NCBI GenBank assembly: GCA_020201445.1
Contig: JAIVGU010000024.1
Coordinates: 1 to 7,592 of the forward strand
From: Halobacteriales archaeon
GTDB taxonomy: Archaea > Thermoplasmatota > E2 > JACPAO01 > JAHFTW01
Length of the DNA stretch: 7,592 bases
Reading direction: 5' to 3'
Of the stretch, positions 1-5,700 are shown one piece after another. The notes beneath the pieces are model-generated. The model did not search any database and was not told the DNA's origin. It worked only from the letters and a program-made list of their open reading frames with translations. Numbering within the stretch: the first letter of the stretch is position 1; every line of letters begins with the position of its first letter. Both the position numbers and the translations under genes were made by a program.

Positions 1-29
1 TCTCCCCTCCGTGGCCGAGGTCTGCCTGT

Positions 30-1082
30 CTAGCAGCCGGGGATGGTCGTGGAGGCCATGCACAGGCTGATGGTCAGGTTGGCGTCCGTCTTGGCCATCC
101 CGATGGCGCGGTAGACGGTGGTGCCGTAGGCCGGGGGCGCGGCGCCGGCGAGGGCGTGCGTGATGGTGCCCAGCGCCTCGCCGCCGCTCAGGACCGGCTC
201 AGGGGTGGCGCCGGCCATGGCCAGGCTGATGGCCGAGCCGGAGTCGCCGCCCGCCACCGAGATGAGCGCCTGGAAGCTGCACAGGATGCCGTCGTCCAGG
301 GAGACGCCGGCGCGGGCCTTGGTGGGCTCCGCGGTGCCGAGCTCGATGCCGTTGCCGTGGTGGACGAGGAGCTTGCCGGTGCCCTCGACGCCGAGGCCGA
401 AGACGTAGGGGCCGCTCCAGACCGCCATGCGGGGGGTGACGATGTTCCACGGGGCGGTGTACCAGGTGGGGCTGATCTTCACCAGGGCGAAGTCGTTGCC
501 GATCTGGCCGGCCACGCAGCCGACGGCCGCGGTGGCCTGGCTCTGGCGGGCGTAGACGACCGGGCCCACGGTGGCGAACGAGGCCAGGAGGCCGGAGAGC
601 TCGCCGCCCAGGTAGCAGTTGGCGTAGCAGGCGCTCACGACGACGCCGGAGGGGTTGTAGTTGGCGCCGGTGCCGTGGGTGGAGACGGCCGTCGGGGGCA
701 GGACGCAGTGGCCGGCCGTCGCGAGGTAGTAGTTCACCGGGGTCTTGTTGTCCTTGAAGACGAACGAGGCCGAGCAGATGAAGGTCCCCTGGCCCGGGAT
801 GGTGGTCAGCAGGAGCTGGCCGGGGCGGATGAGGTTGAAGTCGGTTGGGACCGGCGCGATGGCGGCGGCCTCCGCCTCGTTGGTGAACTGGACGTGCGAG
901 AGGTACTCGTCGCTGGCGCGCTGCACGAGCGGCTGCGGGGTGGCCGCGGCGGCGACGCTGCTGTCCGCGGTGACGTGGCTGGTCGGGAGGCCGGGGGCGG
1001 CGCCCTGGGCGGTCCCGGAGAGGACAATCAGGGTGGCGGCCAGGAGGCCGGCCAGCAGGCGGGGGAGGGATTGCAGGTTCAT
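30..1082 (-). CDS. Secreted chymotrypsin-fold (S1-like) serine protease
   Basis: Predicted exported endopeptidase of 350 residues from the ATG at 1082. An in-frame GTG three codons upstream (1091) is an alternative start; neither has a clear ribosome-binding site. Residues 1-27 form a Sec signal peptide: Arg8, a hydrophobic core at about 9-23, and a likely cleavage after A-Q-G (25-27). A probable propeptide or spacer follows to about residue 90. All three catalytic landmarks of the chymotrypsin fold are visible: TAGHC with His125, NDFAL with Asp197, and GGDSGS with Ser281, in the expected order and at reasonable spacing. Cys103 and Cys126 flank the His loop as the classic disulfide does. The mature part has eight Cys, enough for four disulfides, which suits an extracellular enzyme. 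The last residue is Cys350. Substrate is unknown. It lies 110 bp downstream of the lipoprotein gene on the same strand and has its own candidate promoter. The fold is well supported; specificity and activity are not. Confidence 0.88.
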   Translation of the reverse strand: MNLQSLPRLLAGLLAATLIVLSGTAQGAAPGLPTSHVTADSSVAAAATPQPLVQRASDEYLSHVQFTNEAEAAAIAPVPTDFNLIRPGQLLLTTIPGQGTFICSASFVFKDNKTPVNYYLATAGHCVLPPTAVSTHGTGANYNPSGVVVSACYANCYLGGELSGLLASFATVGPVVYARQSQATAAVGCVAGQIGNDFALVKISPTWYTAPWNIVTPRMAVWSGPYVFGLGVEGTGKLLVHHGNGIELGTAEPTKARAGVSLDDGILCSFQALISVAGGDSGSAISLAMAGATPEPVLSGGEALGTITHALAGAAPPAYGTTVYRAIGMAKTDANLTISLCMASTTIPGC

Positions 1083-1142
1083 GTCGGTCACGCTGGCCAG
1101 CGCGTCAGGGGTCGCACAGCCAGGCGTTGCATCGAGGCCAGT

Positions 1143-1155
1143 GTATAGATTCGAC
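1143..1155 (-). promoter_or_regulatory. Candidate archaeal promoter (BRE + TATA) of the protease gene
   Basis: On the minus strand this reads GTCGAATCTATAC. CGAA resembles a BRE and CTATA a TATA box, in a locally AT-richer stretch between the two genes. A transcript starting about 26 nt downstream would begin near 1118 and leave a leader of about 35 nt before the ATG at 1082. No good ribosome-binding site is seen in that leader. Predicted by eye from motif and spacing only. Confidence 0.45.
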
Positions 1156-1161
1156 TATGGG

Positions 1162-1176
1162 GATTTCTTTGAAATC
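1162..1176. promoter_or_regulatory. Perfect inverted repeat GATTTC-TTT-GAAATC upstream of the protease promoter
   Basis: Six-base arms match exactly around a 3-nt centre. The repeat lies between the lipoprotein stop (1193) and the candidate protease TATA box (1144-1148), about 14 nt upstream of the TATA. That position suits an activator or regulator binding site. A short hairpin at the 3' end of the lipoprotein mRNA is the alternative, but no U-run follows it, so a terminator role is weakly supported. Confidence 0.4.
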
Positions 1177-1192
1177 GTCGCCATTGTCGCGG

Positions 1193-2380
1193 TTAGCGCA
1201 CGTAGTGGTCGACGAAGTGGGAAATCTGCGCCTGCACCGTGCCGGTGCTGGTGTAGCTGGCCGAGTAGGTCCCGGCGGTCGCCTCCGTTCCCCACGCGCC
1301 GGCGGCGAGCTGGAGGCTGCAGAGGCAGGAGTTCACCTGGATGCGGCCGAGCAGGAGCCCGCTGGGGCCGCGCAGCTGGAAGTCCGCCCCCGCGTCCGCC
1401 ATCAGGAGGGTGGCCGGGTTGCTGGCCATCCGGATGCCCACCCCGAGGGGGACCGCGTCGGGCTGGAAGGTCCACGCGACGGGGGTGCCGCCGGTGGCGT
1501 CGTGGAGCTCGCCGAGGGTGCGGGAGAAGCCGAGGGCGCGCAGCAGCGGCGGCGCCGTGCCGTTGGCCGCCAGGACGTAGACGTGGAGGGCGGCGGTGGC
1601 GCCGCTGAACTGCAGGACGTGCTCGCCCGGCTGCACGGGCAGGAGGACGAAGCCCTTGGACAGGCTGCGGTTGCCGAGGTAGGCGTCCTTGCCGTCCCAG
1701 AGCCGCACGTCGCCGCCCGGGGTGGCCTCCTCGACGGCGAGGGCGGTGGCGCCCGGCGGCACCTGGACCGCGACGGGGGTGCGCCCGTCGAAGAGGGTGG
1801 CGAGCACGTCGACGTGGAGCGTCAGGGTGTACGCGAAGGAGGCGTCCTGGCCGGCCTCGGTGCGCACGACGGTGAGGCTGACGGGGCCGTCCACGTTGCG
1901 CTGGAGGGAGAAGGCCGCGCGGGTGCCCTCGGCGGAGACCTGGTTCTCGGCCTCGTCCAGCCGGTCCTCCGGGGGCGCCGCGACCATGAGGTAGGGCGGG
2001 TTGATGAGGGAGGGGACGCCCAGCAGGGCGGTGACGTGCAGGGGCATCCCGAGCGGGAGGCTGTCGCTGAGGTCGATGCTGGCCAACTGCTCCTCCACGG
2101 CGCAGATGCCGAGGGGGCAGACCTGCTGCGGCGCGAACGTCCCGCTGATGACCTTGGTGATGTTGAGGGGGCCCGCGTAGGCGAAGCGCGCCAGGACCGG
2201 CTCCTGCCCCGCGGCCAGCGTGACCTGCGGGTGGGCGGCCCAGACGCGGACGGGGTCCCCCGCCCTCTGGCCCTCCACGGCCTGGCCGCCGGGGCCGGTG
2301 GAATCGCCGCTCTTCTGGGCGCACCCCGCGAGGAGGGCGAAGAGGACGATGCCGGCGAGAAGGCGTGACGGGGCCGCCAT
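1193..2380 (-). CDS. Predicted surface lipoprotein of unknown function
   Basis: 395 residues from the ATG at 2380. That start is chosen because it directly begins a short n-region (Arg6) and a hydrophobic stretch ending in the lipobox L17-A18-G19-C20. The frame stays open further upstream, but the translation there is Arg-rich and not signal-like. Cys20 would be lipid-modified and hold the protein on the outer face of the membrane. A Gly/Ser/Asp-rich linker follows, then a mostly beta-type, Val/Leu/Thr-rich region with no domain I recognise. There are four further Cys (a C-x5-C pair near the N-terminal third, a C-x-C near the C-terminus). The alternating hydrophobic pattern and the TYSASYTSTG-type C-terminal segment suggest beta-sandwich modules, as in many archaeal surface lipoproteins; this is inference. 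A TATA-like box 27 nt before the ATG suggests a leaderless transcript. Export is well supported; function is not assigned. Confidence 0.75.
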   Translation of the reverse strand: MAAPSRLLAGIVLFALLAGCAQKSGDSTGPGGQAVEGQRAGDPVRVWAAHPQVTLAAGQEPVLARFAYAGPLNITKVISGTFAPQQVCPLGICAVEEQLASIDLSDSLPLGMPLHVTALLGVPSLINPPYLMVAAPPEDRLDEAENQVSAEGTRAAFSLQRNVDGPVSLTVVRTEAGQDASFAYTLTLHVDVLATLFDGRTPVAVQVPPGATALAVEEATPGGDVRLWDGKDAYLGNRSLSKGFVLLPVQPGEHVLQFSGATAALHVYVLAANGTAPPLLRALGFSRTLGELHDATGGTPVAWTFQPDAVPLGVGIRMASNPATLLMADAGADFQLRGPSGLLLGRIQVNSCLCSLQLAAGAWGTEATAGTYSASYTSTGTVQAQISHFVDHYVR

Positions 2381-2406
2381 GCTCCGACCAGGGCCGCGCC
2401 GCCTCC

Positions 2407-2420
2407 TTAAGATTGATGGT
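2407..2420 (-). promoter_or_regulatory. Candidate leaderless promoter of the lipoprotein gene
   Basis: On the minus strand this reads ACCATCAATCTTAA. The TTAA core ends 27 nt before the ATG at 2380, so initiation 25-27 nt downstream of the box would fall at or next to the start codon. An AAGGAGG string overlaps the box but lies about 21 nt from the ATG, too far for a normal ribosome-binding site. The same CTTAA box with the same 27-nt spacing occurs on the DP2 side. Confidence 0.45.
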
Positions 2421-2446
2421 GCCTGTCTCGCAGGCTTCGCACCATC
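2415..2446. promoter_or_regulatory. Inverted repeat GATGGTGC-N16-GCACCATC, possible operator
   Basis: The 8-base arms (2415-2422 and 2439-2446) are perfect reverse complements. An alternative fold keeps GATGGT/ACCATC as the outer stem and pairs GCCTG (2421-2425) with CAGGC (2431-2435) inside. One arm overlaps the BRE position of the lipoprotein promoter, while the repeat is about 140 nt from the DP2 box. A regulator bound here would mainly act on the lipoprotein gene. No regulator gene is in the window. Confidence 0.45.
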
Positions 2447-2578
2447 GGCCGTCGCCCCTCGAACCGGCAGGCGCGGAACACACGGAAGCCATGGTGTCCG
2501 TGGATTCCGCGGCTCCGCGGTCCAACGGAAGCCTCCAGGCACACGCGCCCCCAGCGGGCAAGCCAGCATCGGGCTCCC

Positions 2579-2590
2579 CCGAAGGCTTAA
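2579..2590 (+). promoter_or_regulatory. Candidate promoter of the DP2 gene
   Basis: CCGAAGGCTTAA combines a CGAA-like BRE with a CTTAA TATA-like box. The box ends 27 nt before the in-frame ATG at 2617, which predicts a leaderless mRNA starting there. If translation instead begins at 2749, the leader would be about 135 nt. Predicted from motif and spacing only. Confidence 0.4.
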
Positions 2591-2736
2591 CGGGCCGCGC
2601 CCCGTGGTCGGCGTGGATGGGAGCGGACAGCGTGCAGGTCCCCGCCGAGGCGCCCCCCGCGCCTCCGGCCCCGCCCGTCCCGCCCGCCTCCGCGCCCGTG
2701 CAGGCCGGCGCCCCGACCGCTGTGCCCGCCCAGCCC

Positions 2737-2742
2737 GAGGGG
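2737..2742 (+). promoter_or_regulatory. Ribosome-binding site candidate GAGGGG before the 2749 start
   Basis: GAGGGG lies 6 nt before the ATG at 2749 and contains the GAGG core complementary to the 16S rRNA 3' end. The alternative ATG at 2617 has no such sequence. It therefore supports 2749 as a start, although G-rich strings are common in this high-GC DNA. Confidence 0.4.
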
Positions 2743-2748
2743 CCGGCC

Positions 2749-5700
2749 ATGTCGCCGGAGATGCGGGCCTACTTCGAGTCGCTGCACGCCGAGACGATGC
2801 GCTGCTACGCCATCGCCAAGCAGGCCCGCCGCAAGGGCAAGGACCCCAACCTCGAGGTCGAGATCCCCCCCGCGGAGGACCTGGCGGCCCGCGTCGAGGC
2901 GCAGGTCGGCCCGCCCGGCGTCGCCAAGCGCATCCGGCAGCTCTCGGCGGAGCTTGGGTTCGGCAGCCGCGAGGTCGTGAGCCTCCAGGTCGCCACCGAG
3001 GTCGCCGACGACCTGGCCAAGTCCGGGCAGCGCGAGAAGGCGCTCGACCAGGCGGTGCGCACCGGCCTCAGCATCCTCACCGAGGGCGTCCTGGTCGCGC
3101 CGCTGGAGGGCATCGCCGAGGTCAAGGTGGGCGCCAACCTCGACGGCACCGACTACGTCGACCTCTACTTCGCCGGCCCCATCCGCGCCGCCGGCGGCAC
3201 CGCCCAGGCGATGGCGGTCCTCATCGCGGACCTGGTGCGGCGCAAGCTCGGCATCGGCGTCTACAAGGCCACCGACGGCGAGGTGGAGCGCTACAAGGAG
3301 GAGATCGCCGCCTACAAGATGGAGGCGCACCTGCAGTACAACCCCACGGGCGCCGAGATCGAGCTCATCGCCCGCAACTGCCCGGTCTGCATCAACGGCG
3401 AAGGCACCGAGCGCGAGGAGGTCACCGGCAACCGCGACCTTCCCCGCGTCGAGACCAACCAGCTGCGCGGCGGCGCCTGCCTCGTGATGGCCGAGGGCAT
3501 GATCCTCAAGGCGCCGAAGGTCCTGAAGCACGTCGAGAAGCTCAAGCTGGAGGGGTGGGACTTCCTCAACCAGTTCCTCAAGAAGGGCAAGGGGGACGAG
3601 GCGCAGCACGACGCCGACGGCCGCCCCCTCATCGCGCCCAAGAACACCTACGTCAAGGACCTCATCGCGGGGCGCCCCGTCTTCGGCCACCCCAGCCGCC
3701 CCGGCGCGTTCCGCCTGCGCTACGGCCGCGCCCGCACCTCGGGGCTCGCCGCCAACGCGTTCCACCCGGCCACGATGGCCATCCTCGACGACTTCCTCGC
3801 CGTCGGCACCCAACTCAAGGTGGAGCGGCCGGGCAAGGGCACCCTCGCCACCGCCTGCGACCAGTTGGAGGGCCCGGCGGCGCTGCTGAAGAACGGCAGC
3901 CTCGTCCGCTTCACCTCCATCGCCCAGGTCAAGGAGCTGCGCCCCGCCATCGCGGAGATCGTCGACCTGGGCGAGATCCTCATCCCGTTCGGCGAGTTCG
4001 CGGAGAACAACGCCAACCTGCCGCAATCCTCCTGGGTGCGCGAGTGGTGGCGGCTGGAGCACGAGAAGGCCCTCGGCGCGATGCCCGCCGTCGCCCGCGA
4101 GGGCTTGCCCGACGTCGGCCAGATGGACGGCCCCACCATGGTCCGGCTCGCGGAGGCGACGGGGGTGGCGCTGCACCCGGACGCGACGCTGCTCTGGCAC
4201 GACCTGGACCTTCTCCAAATCCGCGCGCTCGGCGAGTGGGCCAAGGCGAATGGCGCCTGGGCCGAGGAGACGCTCTGGCTCCCCGCCGACGAGCCCGCGC
4301 CGAAGGACCTGCTCGTCAAGCTCCTCGCCATCCACCGGGTCGAAGGCGACCGGCTGCACGTCGAGCCGCTGCTCGCCTACCCGCTGCTGCGCTGCCTCGG
4401 CCTCGACGCCGACGGCGACCGGATCATCGACACGGAGCGGCGGCGCATCCTCTACGACCCCTGCCAGCCCGACCTCCCGACGCGCTTCCCCACCGTCGCC
4501 CTGGTGTCCCGCCTCGCCGGCTTCCCGGTGATGCCGAAGGCGCCCTGCCGCATCGGCGGCCGCATGGGGCGCCCCGAGAAGGCCGACGCGCGCAAGATGA
4601 AGCCCCCGCCGCACGGCCTCTTCCCCCTCGGCTCCGCCGGCGGCATCCAGCGCCTCGTCAAGGACGCCGCGGAGCAGGGCACCATCCAGGTGGAGGTCGG
4701 TGAGCGCGCCTGCCAGGCGTGCGGCCGGGTGCAGTGGCGCTCGTTCTGCGAGTGCGGCGGCCACACCGTCCTGCGCGCGCGGCCCGTGAAGCAGCAGGGC
4801 TTCCAGGGCGAGAAGCCGCTCACGGACATCAACCTGCGCGCCGAGCTGGAGCGCGCCAAGCAGGCCCTCAAACTCGACCGCCTGCCAGAGACCATCAAGG
4901 GGGTCATCGGCGTCATCAACGCCGACAAGGTGCCGGAGCCCCTGGAGAAGGCGCTGCTGCGCGCCCGCCACGACATCTACACCTTCAAGGACGGAACCGT
5001 GCGCTTCGACATGATCGACGTGCCGCTGACCCACTTCCGGCCCAAGGAGGTCGGCCTCTCCGTGGCACGCGCCGTCGAGCTGGGCTACACGCACGACATG
5101 GACGGACGGCCGCTGGAGCGCGACGACCAACTGCTGGAGCTGCGCGTGCAGGACCTCGTCCTCAACGACGGCTGCGGCGACTACCTGCTGCGCACCGCGA
5201 AGTACCTCGACGAGCTGCTGGAGCGCTTCTACGGCCTCAAGCCCTACTACAACGCGCAGACCCGCAAGGACCTCGTCGGCCACCTCACCATCGGCCTCGC
5301 CCCGCACACCTCCGGCGGCGTGCTGTCGCGCATCATCGGCTACACCCGGGCGCAGTGCCACTTCGCGCACCCCTACTTCCACGCGGCCAAGCGCCGCAAC
5401 TGCCTCCACCCGGCGACCGAGTTGTATGTCCTCAACTCGCCGCAGCCCCGCCGCACCACGCTGGCGGACCTCTATGCGGCGGCCCCCGGCGCGGAGGAGC
5501 CGCTGGACGGCGCCGGCACGCTCGGGAAGCGGCTGGAGGGGCTGCGCGTCCTCGCCGCGGACCCTGCCACCGGAGTCCTGGAGCCCCGGCAGGCGCTTCG
5601 CATCCTGAAAGTGCCCTCTCCCCGCCACCTGCTGGAGGTGCGCACGGCGATGGGCCGCTCCTTCACCTGCTCGCCGGGACACCGCGTCGAGACCCTGGAG

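Larger units (their letters stand above)
2381..2748. other. Divergent intergenic region between the lipoprotein and DP2 genes
   Basis: 368 bases separate the lipoprotein start from the chosen DP2 start. They contain outward-facing CTTAA boxes near 2407-2410 (minus) and 2587-2590 (plus), an 8-bp-arm inverted repeat (2415-2446), a doubled CCGCGG palindrome (2507-2512 and 2515-2520), and a possible 44-codon 5' extension of DP2 from an in-frame ATG at 2617. I see no RNA gene or separate small gene here. Confidence 0.6.

Noticed and set aside
1..29. Terminator after the protease stop
   Set aside because: Only 29 bases are visible, with no T-rich tract or clear hairpin on the minus strand.
1088..1132. 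14-codon minus-strand upstream ORF before the protease
   Set aside because: Its ATG lies only about 12 nt after the predicted TATA box, so it would probably be upstream of the transcription start; no ribosome-binding site.
156..1148. Plus-strand frame opposite the protease
   Set aside because: Gly/Ala/Asp/Arg-rich shadow; the minus strand carries the protease signal peptide and complete triad.
1127..2368. Plus-strand frame opposite the lipoprotein gene
   Set aside because: Low-complexity antisense translation; the minus strand has a signal peptide and lipobox.
2507..2520. CCGCGG-CT-CCGCGG double palindrome as an operator or terminator
   Set aside because: Such GC-only palindromes are expected by chance at this base composition, and no U-run follows it.
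2381..2569. Upstream 63-codon extension of the lipoprotein
   Set aside because: It would bury the lipobox signal behind an Arg-rich stretch and would span the candidate promoter; the ATG at 2380 directly starts the signal sequence.
2220..4703. Long plus-strand frame starting inside the lipoprotein gene and running into DP2
   Set aside because: Arg/Pro/Gly-rich out-of-frame translation that crosses the promoter region and overlaps the true DP2 frame; no recognisable domain.
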